DNA of 64,000 nucleotides from Pontiella sulfatireligans. Lineage in GTDB: Bacteria; Verrucomicrobiota; Kiritimatiellia; Kiritimatiellales; Pontiellaceae. Each line of letters begins with the position of its first letter. Within the stretch, counting starts at the first letter, position 1. Shown here piece after piece: positions 24,159-34,700 of the stretch. The translations under genes were made by a program, and so were the position numbers. Where the stretch lies: NCBI RefSeq assembly GCF_900890705.1, contig NZ_CAAHFH010000002.1, positions 186,001 to 250,000 on the forward strand, given 5' to 3'. Below the pieces are notes generated by a model. That model was given only the letters and a program-made list of their open reading frames with translations, was not told where the DNA came from and did not search any database.

Positions 24159-25784
24159 TTATTCTCCGAGATTTCGATAATTCACGCCGGCGGCATCGAA
24201 GCGCATCTGTTGCACCTTCATGCGTTTGAGGAAGGATTCGTAATCTTTCTGCTCCTTCGGCAACCAGACCACTTCAGCCAAAGCACAGGCGCGCGGGAAA
24301 GCCATGTATTCGACCTGCTTCAAACTTTTCATGTATTCCGACCAAAGCTGCGCCTGGGAACCAAGAATGTGCCCTGCTTCTTCTTTGCTCAACTCCTCCA
24401 GAACCGGTTCGAAACCGTAGACCTTTTCCAGCGGAAGATGGCCGCCGATCGCCATAGGCTCATTCACCGTATCGTCTGTCTGATAGAAATCAAAATAGAG
24501 GTAGATCGTGGGAGCCACAACAATGTCATGCCCCTCCCTTATGGCCTTAATGATCGACTCCCGGACTTCCGTCTGGTGCGGCTTCCCGCGCCACCACGTA
24601 ATCGCAGCATTTTCTGCCAACCCGCCTTCGGCAATTTCGTCCCAGCCGATCAAACGGCGCTTATTGGCAACCAGGAAATCGTCGATCTGTTTGATGAACC
24701 AGCTCTGCATTTCATGCATATCCTTCAGGCCGCGCTCTTTTAAGAGTTGCTGAACGCGCTCGCTGTTTTCCCACTGGGTCTTCTTCGCCTCATCACCGCC
24801 AACGTGAATAAACTCGGACGGAAAGAGCTCCATGACTTCCGTTAGCACATCCTTGCAAAACTGGACGGTCGATTCCTCGGGATTGAGAATGATTTCACTG
24901 ACCCCCCACCGGGTCATCACGTCCGTCGGCACAGTCGTGCATCCGAGTTCCGGGTAGGCCGCAATCGCCGCCTGCATGTGGCCAGGCATATCGATTTCAG
25001 GAACAATCGTGATGTGGCGTTCAGCTGCATAAGCCACCACCTCGCGGATGTCATCCTGCGTATAATAACCGCCATGGGGCTTTCCATCGTATGTGAAAGG
25101 CTGGCCATTGCGTTTTCCCAGAAGGCCATGCCCGGCCAGCGTTTCTTTGCGCCAAGCCCCTACCTCGGTAAGCTTGGGATATTTTTTAATTTCGATGCGC
25201 CAACCCTGATCATCGGTCAGATGCCAGTGAAAGGTATTGAGCTTGAGCGAAGCCATGGAGTCGAGGAATTTCATCACGTCTTCTTTCGGCATGAAATGGC
25301 GGGAAACATCCAAATGCATCCCACGCCATCCCAACCTTGGAACATCGCGAATTTCAACCGTTTGAATTTTCCAATCGTTGGAAACGGTATCCTTCGAAAA
25401 AATTGCAGGGGGAAGCAGTTGTCGAAAGGTTTGCGCTCCATAGAACAAGCCGTCAGGACGGCCTGCTGAAATAATCACACTGTCTTCAACACTCAAGGTA
25501 TAGCCCTCGTTTCCAAGGTCTGGATTTTCAAAGGTTTGGAAAACAACACTGCCCATGCATGCGGGTTTGACCGGAAGATCAAAACCAGTTGCAGGGCGCA
25601 ACTGAGCCGCCAGCATTTCCGCGCTGCTCTTTGCCGCGTCGTCGGCGTAGGCGATAACTGCGTCAGATTTAAGTTCGAAGATTTTGCCCGTTTCCTTTAA
25701 CTCCAACGGCTGCGGGATAATTGATGGTACGGCGAATGCGGTCGAAGCCGCCAGACACGTAGAGAGTATAATTTTTTTCATCAC
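24159..25784 (-). CDS. Beta-N-acetylhexosaminidase, GH20
   Basis: 541 residues; removes terminal beta-linked GlcNAc or GalNAc by substrate-assisted catalysis. A signal peptide (about 1-18) is followed by the GH20b N-domain (SIIPQPLELKE..., about 19-145) and the catalytic TIM barrel from about 150: RGMHLDVSRHFMP, FHWHLTDDQGWRIEIK, VPEIDMPGHMQAA and the catalytic pair D331-E332 in HVGGDEAKKTQW. WWRG provides the sugar-stacking Trp. It lies 8 bp after the symporter and 2 bp before a sulfatase, so one transcript is likely. Confidence 0.95.
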   Translation of the reverse strand: MMKKIILSTCLAASTAFAVPSIIPQPLELKETGKIFELKSDAVIAYADDAAKSSAEMLAAQLRPATGFDLPVKPACMGSVVFQTFENPDLGNEGYTLSVEDSVIISAGRPDGLFYGAQTFRQLLPPAIFSKDTVSNDWKIQTVEIRDVPRLGWRGMHLDVSRHFMPKEDVMKFLDSMASLKLNTFHWHLTDDQGWRIEIKKYPKLTEVGAWRKETLAGHGLLGKRNGQPFTYDGKPHGGYYTQDDIREVVAYAAERHITIVPEIDMPGHMQAAIAAYPELGCTTVPTDVMTRWGVSEIILNPEESTVQFCKDVLTEVMELFPSEFIHVGGDEAKKTQWENSERVQQLLKERGLKDMHEMQSWFIKQIDDFLVANKRRLIGWDEIAEGGLAENAAITWWRGKPHQTEVRESIIKAIREGHDIVVAPTIYLYFDFYQTDDTVNEPMAIGGHLPLEKVYGFEPVLEELSKEEAGHILGSQAQLWSEYMKSLKQVEYMAFPRACALAEVVWLPKEQKDYESFLKRMKVQQMRFDAAGVNYRNLGE

Positions 25785-25792
25785 AAAGATTC

Positions 25793-27694
25793 CTAAGATT
25801 TATGAGTATGTAACTTTCCCCAGACGGAGAAGAGGAAGAATGCAGACGCGGCAGCCACACCACCGAGAATGATGCCGCGCATCATTTCGCCATAGACAAA
25901 GCTCCCTATACAAAAGAGCGAGCAGTAAACAAAGGCACAGCCGATGAACACGCAGAGAATTTCCAACGGAACTTCCCACGACTTTCCGTGCTCTTCACCG
26001 TCGATCATGTCGCCTTCGGCCTCGGCCGTGGCGATCAGTTTTTTCCAGCCGGGCCCGCCGGGCTGACAAATGCGGTAGAAGTGGCGCAACGTTTCCTGCG
26101 ACTCGGGTTTGGTCACAAACGTCCCCAGAATCCAAGCAATGGTGGTTCCAATCACGGCAATCAGGAATTTAACACTGTTTCCAGAAAGCGTGAACGTGTC
26201 GCTGATTTGTATGTCCAGCAGCGCTTCGCGCTCGCCGTTGAAGGCAAACGTAAGCACCAGCGCGACGATGGTGGTGAAGACCATCGCGAAAATTTCGCTA
26301 TAGGCATTGATACGCCACCAGAACCAGCGCAGCAGATAGATGGCACCGGAACCCGCACCGGAGAGCAGCAACAGATTAAACGCCTGCGTGGCATTCGTAA
26401 GCGCAAGGGAAAGCGCGCCCGCCAGCACCATCAGAGCAACCGTGCAGATGCGGCCCATGCGAACCATTTCTTTCTCGCTGGCATCCTTTTTAAGGAAGCG
26501 TTTGTAGAAATCATTCACGGCATACGATGAACCCCAGTTGAGGTGCGTGCCAATGGTCGACATATAGGCCGCGATGATCGACGCAATCACGAGACCGAGG
26601 AATCCGGGACTCAACTTGGAGATCATGGCCGGATAAGCGATGTCATTGCCGATAATGCTTTGATCGACGTGAGGGAAGGCACTCTGGATATCGGAGACCT
26701 CGGGAAAGACCACGAGCGACGCGAGCGCGACGATAATCCACGGCCACGGGCGCAGGGCATAGTGCGCAAAGTTGAAGAAAAGGGTCGCGCCGACGGCGTT
26801 CTTTTCATCCTTGGCCGCGAGCATGCGCTGAGCAATATAACCGCCACCGCCCGGCTCGGCACCGGGATACCACGCCGCCCACCACTGAACCGCCAACGGC
26901 ATCAGCAGCATCGGAACCCACATGTTCGGGTCGTTGAAGTCGGGAAAAATATTAAGCTTGTCGACCACGTTGACATGGGAAAGCAGTCCGGCCAAACCGA
27001 AGTCATTTGCGCTCTCCACCACGCCGGCATTGAAGGAGGCAATACCCGCTTCCTTAACGGAGTGGATGGCCGCCCAGATCGCACCGAACATGGCGATGGA
27101 ATACTGGAAAAAGTCGGCCCAGATACAGCCCTTGATGCCGCCAAGCGTGGCGTAGATCACCACACCGATTGATCCAAATATTATGCACTGAACCTTACTC
27201 AACCCAAACAGCAACTCGCCGTATTTAATAATTGCGAGCGTGACGGTAGCCATGATGAGTACATTGAAAAACACGCCGAGATAGATCGCGCGGAAGCCGC
27301 GCAGAAACGAAGCGGGCTTGCCACCGTAGCGGAGTTCGTAGAACCCGAGGTCGGTCATCACGCCGGAACGCCGCCAGAGCTTGGCATAGATGAATACCGT
27401 CACCATCCCGGTGATCAAAAACGCCCACCAATACCAGTTCTTAGCCACGCCGCCTTCACGCACCAGCCCGCAGACCAGATTTGGGGTGTCGGCCGAAAAG
27501 GTGCAGGCCACCATGGAAACGCCCAGCAGCCACCACGGCATTCCTCGCCCCCCCAAAAAGAAATCAGCCGAACTTTTACCCGCCTGCCGCGACTGCCACA
27601 AACCGATACCAATTACGACGACAAAGAAAACCCCGATAATCGACCAGTCCAACCCAGTCATCGGCACACCGATTGTATTGCTCACACCCTTCAA
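25793..27694 (-). CDS. Sodium:solute symporter (SSS family)
   Basis: A 633-residue membrane transporter with 13 or more helices. Family hallmarks: a DWSIIGVFFVVVIGIG first helix, SSADFFLGGRGMPWWLLG, and a central GGIKGCIWADFFQYSIAM. It probably imports a monosaccharide released by the downstream hydrolases together with Na+. The start codon is TTG at 27694, set by a perfect AGGAGG 5 nt upstream; an in-frame ATG at 27661 lacks a ribosome site. First gene of the operon continuing through GH20 and two sulfatases to the CBM9-like gene. Confidence 0.93.
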   Translation of the reverse strand: MKGVSNTIGVPMTGLDWSIIGVFFVVVIGIGLWQSRQAGKSSADFFLGGRGMPWWLLGVSMVACTFSADTPNLVCGLVREGGVAKNWYWWAFLITGMVTVFIYAKLWRRSGVMTDLGFYELRYGGKPASFLRGFRAIYLGVFFNVLIMATVTLAIIKYGELLFGLSKVQCIIFGSIGVVIYATLGGIKGCIWADFFQYSIAMFGAIWAAIHSVKEAGIASFNAGVVESANDFGLAGLLSHVNVVDKLNIFPDFNDPNMWVPMLLMPLAVQWWAAWYPGAEPGGGGYIAQRMLAAKDEKNAVGATLFFNFAHYALRPWPWIIVALASLVVFPEVSDIQSAFPHVDQSIIGNDIAYPAMISKLSPGFLGLVIASIIAAYMSTIGTHLNWGSSYAVNDFYKRFLKKDASEKEMVRMGRICTVALMVLAGALSLALTNATQAFNLLLLSGAGSGAIYLLRWFWWRINAYSEIFAMVFTTIVALVLTFAFNGEREALLDIQISDTFTLSGNSVKFLIAVIGTTIAWILGTFVTKPESQETLRHFYRICQPGGPGWKKLIATAEAEGDMIDGEEHGKSWEVPLEILCVFIGCAFVYCSLFCIGSFVYGEMMRGIILGGVAAASAFFLFSVWGKLHTHKS

Positions 27695-27731
27695 AATTAC
27701 CTCCTGTAAAATTCATTGCTTGTATGAATTA

Positions 27732-27762
27732 GATAATCTCGCGGATCCCGATTTCTATACAC
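27732..27762 (-). promoter_or_regulatory. GTGTATAGAA-N15-ATTATC promoter element before the symporter operon
   Basis: On the coding strand GTGTATAGAA (27762-27753) is followed 15 bp later by ATTATC (27737-27732), 38 bp upstream of the TTG start. The same bipartite element with identical spacing occurs at 29778-29808, 37565-37595, 37924-37954 and 39431-39461, each before a glycan-utilisation gene. The rest of the 346-bp intergenic region (27763-28040) shows nothing else recognisable. Confidence 0.7.
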
Positions 27763-28040
27763 TGATTGTATCTTTTCCGCTTTTCGATCTCTGGCGCCAA
27801 TGGCACCTCAGCACGACCCACCCGCCCTCTATTGATGAGCAGTTGAAAAAAGGCGGCTCTCTGCCTGTAGTTTCGCAACGACGCCCCAGACCACCAGCAC
27901 AACGATGCATGACCTCAGGTCTATCAACTTATGCCTCAGGCTAGTCGTCGAGATAGACTCCCAGACACCGTCCCCAGAATACCCCATCGCTCAATACGAC
28001 TGCTCATCGGAAAAGATGAAAAATGTATTAGCGCATAAAA

Positions 28041-29561
28041 TCACATCTTCCTCTGTGGATCGTTCAGGCTTTCCAGAAATTCCTTTTCTGATTGCCCGCC
28101 TTTCTTCCAGTCGTTCATTTCCTCGACTCGTTCGGCGTAGGAGGCCGGCCCGAATTCTTTGAGATACAGTTGATGGAACGGTTCATTTTTCAACTCTTGC
28201 GAGGGAAGCGGATGGGCATCGTTTATCATGTAAGTGGTCGCATCTGCCCAAAATTGGTCATACTCCTTTTGAAGCATCGCGACGACCTCCGGATAGTGGG
28301 CTGCAATATTCTTTGTTTCACCCAGATCCTCTCGCATATCATACAGCTCACGATGATCGTACAGTTTGAATTTCCCATTCTGAATCGACACATTCTTATA
28401 TTGGCTCTGGCCCCGCGCACCGTTTTCCCAACGTCCCCGGTGACCAATAATCAGACGCTGGTCCCACCCCTCATCGGCTTCTCCGCACAACACCGGCAAC
28501 AGACTGCGCCCGTCCCATGGGTTTGTTCCCGGAGGGGCGACTTTGGCTCCCGCCAGGTCGGCCAGCGTTTCAAACCAGTCGATATGCCCACAGAGTTCCC
28601 CGCGGTCTACATTTCCCGGAAGATGCTTCGGCCAGGAAACGAGACAGGGCACCCAAAGCCCCCCTTCATACGAGCTGCCTTTGCCACCCTTCAATTTGGT
28701 TCCATGAACGGTTTGATGACTGCGGCCATTATCGGTATAGAAAACAAGCAGGGTGTCTTCCCTTAACCCATTATCATCCAGAAACTGAATAATCTTCCCA
28801 ACATTGTCATCAATATTGGCCTGCATTTTTTCATAACTTGTTGCTTTCGACCCGAACCGATCCTCATAGCCAAGCGGTGGAATATGCGGGCTATGCGGTG
28901 CGTTGGGAACGATATAGGCGAAAAACGGTTTCCCGGATTCCTTGTTCTGCTTGATCCATTCGATAGCTTTATCAAAAAAAATGTCGGAGCAATAACCTTT
29001 GGTTTGAATGGGCGTCTCATTATGAAGCACGATAGGGTCATGATAGGTATTGGCTGGAAAATCCGCACTATTTGGCCACGATTGACCGATCCCTCCGGCC
29101 CCATGCTGCCAGACTTCGTCGAAACCTCTTTGATACGGACGATAAGGTTTTTCGTCGCCAAGATGCCACTTCCCGAACATAGCCGTTGTATATCCGTTAT
29201 CTCTAAGCATCTGGGGAAGAGTCAACAGCTCTAGATTCATTCGATCCCTTCCGTAGATCGTATGCGTGACTCCGGCATAAAATTCGTGGCGGCCCGTCAT
29301 CAGGGATGCCCGGCTTGGAGCACAGGTCGGAGAAACATGGAAGCGGTTGAGACGCAGGGACTGATCATACAGTTTGTCCAGATGGGGCGACAGCGCACCA
29401 CCGCCATAACGGCCAACAGTATCAAAACTGTTATCATCGGTAATGACAAAGACCATGTTTGGACGAGTTCCTTGCAGATCATCCGGTTTGAGAGCTTCCG
29501 CCTTCACTTGAAATCCTGCCAACCATGCGGTCGCCAGCGCAGTTAACCATACTTTATTCAT
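28041..29561 (-). CDS. Secreted Cys-type S1 sulfatase (CAPSR motif)
   Basis: 506 residues with a signal peptide (MNKVWLTALATAWLAGFQVKA). NMVFVITDDNS metal-site strand; formylglycine site C80-APSRASLMTGRH; AMFGKWHLGD; VFYTDNGRSHQTVHGTKLKGGKGSSYEGG. The last motif is characteristic of the arylsulfatase-A-like branch. It stands alone with its own bipartite promoter at 29778-29808, about 220 bp upstream. Substrate unknown. Confidence 0.94.
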   Translation of the reverse strand: MNKVWLTALATAWLAGFQVKAEALKPDDLQGTRPNMVFVITDDNSFDTVGRYGGGALSPHLDKLYDQSLRLNRFHVSPTCAPSRASLMTGRHEFYAGVTHTIYGRDRMNLELLTLPQMLRDNGYTTAMFGKWHLGDEKPYRPYQRGFDEVWQHGAGGIGQSWPNSADFPANTYHDPIVLHNETPIQTKGYCSDIFFDKAIEWIKQNKESGKPFFAYIVPNAPHSPHIPPLGYEDRFGSKATSYEKMQANIDDNVGKIIQFLDDNGLREDTLLVFYTDNGRSHQTVHGTKLKGGKGSSYEGGLWVPCLVSWPKHLPGNVDRGELCGHIDWFETLADLAGAKVAPPGTNPWDGRSLLPVLCGEADEGWDQRLIIGHRGRWENGARGQSQYKNVSIQNGKFKLYDHRELYDMREDLGETKNIAAHYPEVVAMLQKEYDQFWADATTYMINDAHPLPSQELKNEPFHQLYLKEFGPASYAERVEEMNDWKKGGQSEKEFLESLNDPQRKM

Positions 29562-29777
29562 AGCTTATCTTCCTTACTTTATTCATTGATCATCTTCAAT
29601 CTCACAGGGCGTGGAGAGTAAAGGATGACTCGACCTTCAGCCGCAGAAATTGATTGGGTTCCTCCATGAGGATTCGATTCGCGACCGCATCGACACCCAT
29701 CAAACCATCCTCCACATATTGTTAAATCCAAACCAAAAACTCTTCGCCTCATCGAACAGCGAACTGTCTATACTATT

Positions 29778-29808
29778 CGTAATCAGCGGACAGGGAGTTT
29801 CTATACAC
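29778..29808 (-). promoter_or_regulatory. GTGTATAGAA-N15-ATTACG promoter element before a sulfatase gene
   Basis: Coding-strand GTGTATAGAA (29808-29799), then 15 bp, then ATTACG (29783-29778). It is one of five copies in the window and sits in the 509-bp intergenic stretch between two sulfatases, about 217 bp upstream of the 29561 start, implying a long leader. Confidence 0.62.
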
Positions 29809-29892
29809 GGAATCGCCACGATCGTTCTTTTAACCCTTCTGGTCGGAAAACCATTTCCTACTGCGCGAAGACAAGCGCTTCTACCTGACTCC

Positions 29893-29979
29893 CTAGGGTA
29901 AGCCTTGTGTCTTAACAGCCTCAATGGCCGCAACGGTTGCCACCGCCAACAGAACCCCACAGAACCTTCTCATCCGCAT
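29893..29979 (-). pseudogene. Orphan signal-peptide remnant of a secreted protein
   Basis: A 28-residue frame (MRMRRFCGVLLAVATVAAIE...) reads like an intact Sec signal peptide, preceded by CTGGAG, but stops just after the would-be cleavage region. It is probably the 5' scrap of a deleted secreted enzyme, perhaps another sulfatase. Confidence 0.45.
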
Positions 29980-30070
29980 CGTGAAAAAAACTCCAGTTGA
30001 ACAAAGAGCCCCCAGGCATCCGAAAAATACCTGGAAGGCCACCGCGATATTCAGAACACCTTGAAACCGA

Positions 30071-31609
30071 TTATCTTTTTTCCATCCAGACCAGTTGTTC
30101 CCACCATTTGGGGCCATCATTCTTCTGTGGTGCGCCCGGCGTACTGCGCCCGTCTTCGACAATTTTTGTCAGCATCTTCGCCATGAGCTCAACCCTCTCT
30201 GGATGAGTCTTATACAGGTTCTTCTTTTCCGCCGGATCAGCACTCAAATCGTGAAGTTCATAGTTGCCGCCGCGATTGTACTTGAGTTTCCACGGACCAT
30301 CCCGGAAGCCGAACTGTCCGGAATAATCGTGATGTACCATGCTCGTTCTTGAGTATCCGCCCGACCGCCCCTTGAGCAGCGGGACCATGCTGAAGCTGTC
30401 CTCTGCTTCGGTATCCGCAAGAGGCTTACCCACCAGTTCGGCGCAGGTGGCATAGAAATCATTCAAATTACACGGCACATCACAGGCGGTGCCCGGCGTG
30501 ATGGCGGCAGGCCACTGAACGATGAACGGAACCCGATGCCCGCCCTCATGCAGATCGCCCTTGCGCCCCCGGTAAATACCACTTGGATGATGGTCAAACT
30601 GCTCTTCCTTTTCTAAAGAGAACGATACTCTGGAAGCCCCGTTGTCAGCAGAGAATATGAGTAATGTGTTTTCAAGCAATCCGGTTTTTTCGAGCGCCAT
30701 CACGATCTGCCCGACCGTCCAGTCTGCTTCCTGAACAAAATCGCCGTAGATTCCGCATTGGCTGGTGCCCTTGAATTCTTCGCGCGGCACAACCGGCGTA
30801 TGCGGAGAGTTGAGCGGCAAATATAGAAAGAAGGGAACGCCTTCCTGCTGTGCCTCAATATAGGCCACGGCCTTTTCAGAGAAGTGCTGCAGCACTTTCT
30901 CAGGGCGGAAGCCCGGCACCTGCAACCCGCCACGCATCATAAGCTGCAAAGTATCATTCTTTTTGCGCCCCTGTCTCGGGCGCAGCTCCGTGGGGACCAC
31001 CGTTACACGATCACCATTAAGGAACGTGTAAGGAGGAAAGTCGAGCGACGCATTAATTCCATAATATGTATCAAACCCGCAATCCAGCGGACCACCGGTA
31101 AACGGCTGAGTGAAATCAATCTTGTCATCCATTTTAGGCGGGGTCCAATCCGTAATCGGGGAACCATCTTTTGTTTTCCAGTTCAGCCCGAGGTGCCACT
31201 TGCCAATCATGGCCGTTTTGTAACCTTTGCTTTTCAGTATGTCGGCCACTATGGAGCGATCCGGAGCAATGACCGCCTTTCCATATCCGTTGACCACCAT
31301 GCCCTTGAGTTCGCTGCGCCAGTTATAACGGCCGGTTAGCAGGCCGTAGCGCGTAGGCGTACAGACGGCCGACGACGTATGCGCATCGGTAAACTTCATA
31401 CCGCCCCGGATCATCGCATCCAGATGCGGCGTTGCAAGTTTAGCCTGAGCATTGAGGCCCGACACATCACCCACACCCATATCATCAGCCAGGATGAATA
31501 TAATATTGGGGCGGCCTTCAGGGGGCTTCGCTTCGCGGTGACCATCGGCAACCGACATCACGGCAGAGGCTGCAATTGTACTCAAGATCTGTATATTTAT
31601 TTTCTTCAT
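30071..31609 (-). CDS. Secreted Cys-type S1 sulfatase (CTPTR motif)
   Basis: 512 residues, arylsulfatase-A-like. A signal peptide of about 22 residues, then NIIFILADDMGVGDVSGLN (metal site), the formylglycine motif C83-TPTRYGLLTGRYNWR, AMIGKWHLGLNW, FDTYYGI, and NTLLIFSADNGA. The CTPTR form with YGLLTGRY is typical of a subgroup acting on polysaccharides. It starts 93 bp downstream of the GH18 gene, past a modest hairpin, so partial co-transcription with GH18 is possible; none of the five bipartite promoters lies in that gap. Confidence 0.94.
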   Translation of the reverse strand: MKKINIQILSTIAASAVMSVADGHREAKPPEGRPNIIFILADDMGVGDVSGLNAQAKLATPHLDAMIRGGMKFTDAHTSSAVCTPTRYGLLTGRYNWRSELKGMVVNGYGKAVIAPDRSIVADILKSKGYKTAMIGKWHLGLNWKTKDGSPITDWTPPKMDDKIDFTQPFTGGPLDCGFDTYYGINASLDFPPYTFLNGDRVTVVPTELRPRQGRKKNDTLQLMMRGGLQVPGFRPEKVLQHFSEKAVAYIEAQQEGVPFFLYLPLNSPHTPVVPREEFKGTSQCGIYGDFVQEADWTVGQIVMALEKTGLLENTLLIFSADNGASRVSFSLEKEEQFDHHPSGIYRGRKGDLHEGGHRVPFIVQWPAAITPGTACDVPCNLNDFYATCAELVGKPLADTEAEDSFSMVPLLKGRSGGYSRTSMVHHDYSGQFGFRDGPWKLKYNRGGNYELHDLSADPAEKKNLYKTHPERVELMAKMLTKIVEDGRSTPGAPQKNDGPKWWEQLVWMEKR

Positions 31610-31652
31610 TGTATTTCCTTTATGATCACCCGCTTAAACATACGGACGCAAG

Positions 31653-31677
31653 CGGGCACCTGAAATTCAGGCGCCCG
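31653..31677 (-). terminator. Possible terminator after GH18
   Basis: CGGGCACCTGA and TCAGGCGCCCG form an 11-bp stem with one G-T pair and a 3-nt loop, 26 bp past the GH18 stop. No strong U-tract follows on the minus strand, so termination may be partial. Confidence 0.4.
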
Positions 31678-31702
31678 TGTTTCTCACCCAATGATTGGTT
31701 GA

Positions 31703-34700
31703 TTAAAGTCCGGCGGCCCCAACTCGCAACCGAAGAAACTGCTGGACCTTTGCATCAATTGAAATTCGGTTGGTGACGGAATTGAACCCGGCAGCACCAA
31801 AATTGAAGTTTGTGCCGATGACTTCATAGACCACACCGACCCAGCCCGGCGCGTTTACCAGATCCTCATCACTTTCCAGATAATAAGTCAGCCCCCGGAT
31901 ATCCGCGTCGTATCGTACCGGATGGACATATTCCAGATAGTTGACTCCACCCTCTTCCATGATTGCACTGACGGATGCGACCCCGACATCAGCGGCATCA
32001 ACCGGATTGCCTCCGAGCGCATACTCCGCCAAATTATCCAATGCATCACCATCTGCATTATCGGTCAGGTTTGTCGCGGCTCCCAGCCCCGGATAATTAT
32101 CCAGCCAGAGGCTATACCCCGACTCCACCGTAATCTGAGGTTCTTGATTCAAGGTCATGTAGCCAATCGACATGGACTGGTCCGCCGGCCAGCTCCCGGC
32201 GGTATTTATGTTCAACTTGAACTGATTATAGTTCACCAAATTCATGCTTGCACCGGAATCATATTGAGTAAAACTGGCATCCGTATCCCATTTCCAGGAT
32301 GCACGATAGCTTCCGTCATCAAGATCAAACTGAAGCCGCATAACAATCCCCGTCCCATTGCTCTGATAGGGGATTTCATTGATGGTACTGCCCGAGACAT
32401 AAGTTCCGGGGGCTACCCAGGATGAAACAACCATGCCGTTATAGTTAGAATCAACCCCTAAACCGATCATCATGGATTCACCGTCGGTAAGCGATGACTG
32501 AACGGATGCCCTGATAAGATTGCCATGGTTTTCAGCCGTCTGATCCCATTCGCTAATGTAAAGATCGATCGTGTAAACGCCGTTGCTGTAAACATCAGCG
32601 AGAGACATTGTCGGCCCCTTGCTCGCGGTCACGTCCCGAAAGAGAACATTTCCTAATCCGTCCGTGGCGGCATCGATACCGGTTAGCGCGGGAAAGCTAC
32701 CAGGATCATTGCCCGTTTGATCCACCGAACTGAGAGCTGTGGTGGCGACATCGTTCATTTGATACTCGACGATATAAATAGACTCCGGTTGAGTCATAAA
32801 GGTCTCAACCATTAGATGGTCAAAAACAGCCTTATCGGTGCTGTTAGACCAGTTATTATAAACGATCTTGATCGAATCGAAACGATCGATGCCCAGACCG
32901 GCCAAATCAACGGCGCCGCTACCGGTCGCACCATTGATATCCCAGGCGTACCCGCCTGCGCTATAGTCCAGTTCCACCGATATAACAGTAGATACATTGG
33001 TCGACAAAACCGGCTGAGCAGTCTGATTTCCAAGGAAAAGATTTGGTGGCGTCCCCTCTTCACGCAAATATACCTGCCCTCGTAGTGTGTCGCTGGTATC
33101 TACATCGAGAAGCCGTATGGTCACAGAATCCGATGAAACAGAATCCATCAGGATCACATCAAGAATCGTTTGTGTAGAAGGATCAACAGAGAAATCGACC
33201 GATGAAAGATCGTACGAAAGCTTCACCTTGCTCGTAGCACCGTTCGTCAGAACGATTGGCGTAGAAAGCAAAATCGTATCATTTCCGTTTCCGGAGTTCG
33301 GCGCAAAGATGAACGTCCCGTCATCATTTATCTGCGCGATTCCGTTGTGATTCGTGTCAAAGGTCGCCCCGAGGCTGGTTCCATTGGTTGAGAACTGGAA
33401 CTGTCTGTTGTCATCCATGCCCCAGACTTCAGCATATCCCAGCCCGGCAACAGAAGGAGACGGGTCAATCGCCCAGGAGAGCGCGCCGAGCAGGGAGTTT
33501 GTATGGGAAAATTCAACATCCTGCCCGACTTCCCAAATCATCATGCCGCAACCGGCATCCGCGCTAAAGCCATTGATTGATTGCATCGTATTTTGGCCGA
33601 CATATAAGAGATCTTTTCCCTCGAAATTATACACATCCAGCGCGGGGTCTATGCTGCCGCCGGACAAGGCCACTATTTGAGCATACGGCTTCACCACAGA
33701 ACGATCCGCGGAACGCCCGAAGAACGGCACGCCCGGGCAGACTTTCGTGGCACTGTATCCCTGCCCGCCTGCTGATTCGGATTGGGCATAAAGGTCGAAA
33801 CGTTCCTGAAAGCTTGAAAGGGTATTCCCATAACTCATCACATAGACCGCGTCGGTGTAGGGGCGACAGCGCCGGACGGCTTCAAGAGCGTAGGTCGCAC
33901 CGGCATAGCCGGTCCATGCGGCAGTCAGCTCGATACCATGCGGTGAAAGTTCCTGTTCAAGTGCGGCAAAAAGTTGCTCTGCACGGTCCGGATCCTCAGA
34001 TGTGTTCGGGTGCTCCCAATCGATATCTATTCCGTCAAGGCCGTAAGCAAGAGCCATGTCGCGCACATAAGCCGCAAAGGTGTCGATCATGCCGTTTATT
34101 GCCAGCCCCTGGAACTCGGCATAGATATCGCCGCCCCCAATGCAGACGCTGGCCTTAACACCACGGCTCGCACAGGCGGCAACGATCTGCTCAATATCGG
34201 TCGAGGTCAGCCCCGCCGCGCCAGTTGCTGATTCGTATGTCGTTACGCCGCCGACTTCGCTGAAGACCTTGAAGGTTCCCGTTAGCGGATCAGGTATGAC
34301 GTTGAAAGCGATCACGTGCGTCAGGGAGTCTAATTGATCGGGAATCAATGACCGGTAGTGCGGAAGATAGCCGACGATCCGCGGCGAGTCGGGCGGGGAA
34401 GAGTACATTCTGAAATGATCCAGCCAGCAATAGCCGGCAACGCCCGTGATTTCAATGGCCAGTTCACTTCCCACATGAGCGGGTTCGACGACATAGTCCA
34501 ATGCCGCCGTAGGCCAGGTGCCATCACCGACAGTATCCGTGCGCTCACACAGGGTCGTGTAGGTCTCGCCGTTCTTGGCGACGAGCTTGATGGTACGCGT
34601 ATAGCTGGCGCCACCGCGATAACTGTCATATCGAAGCGTCAGTGTTTCGCCACCCGTCAAAACATGAGAAAGATCCTGCCGGATTACACCCCCGGCCCCG

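Noticed and set aside
21021..31609. Twin-arginine signals on the sulfatases
   Set aside because: All visible signal peptides are short Sec-type with one or two Lys/Arg and no SRRxFLK-like motif.
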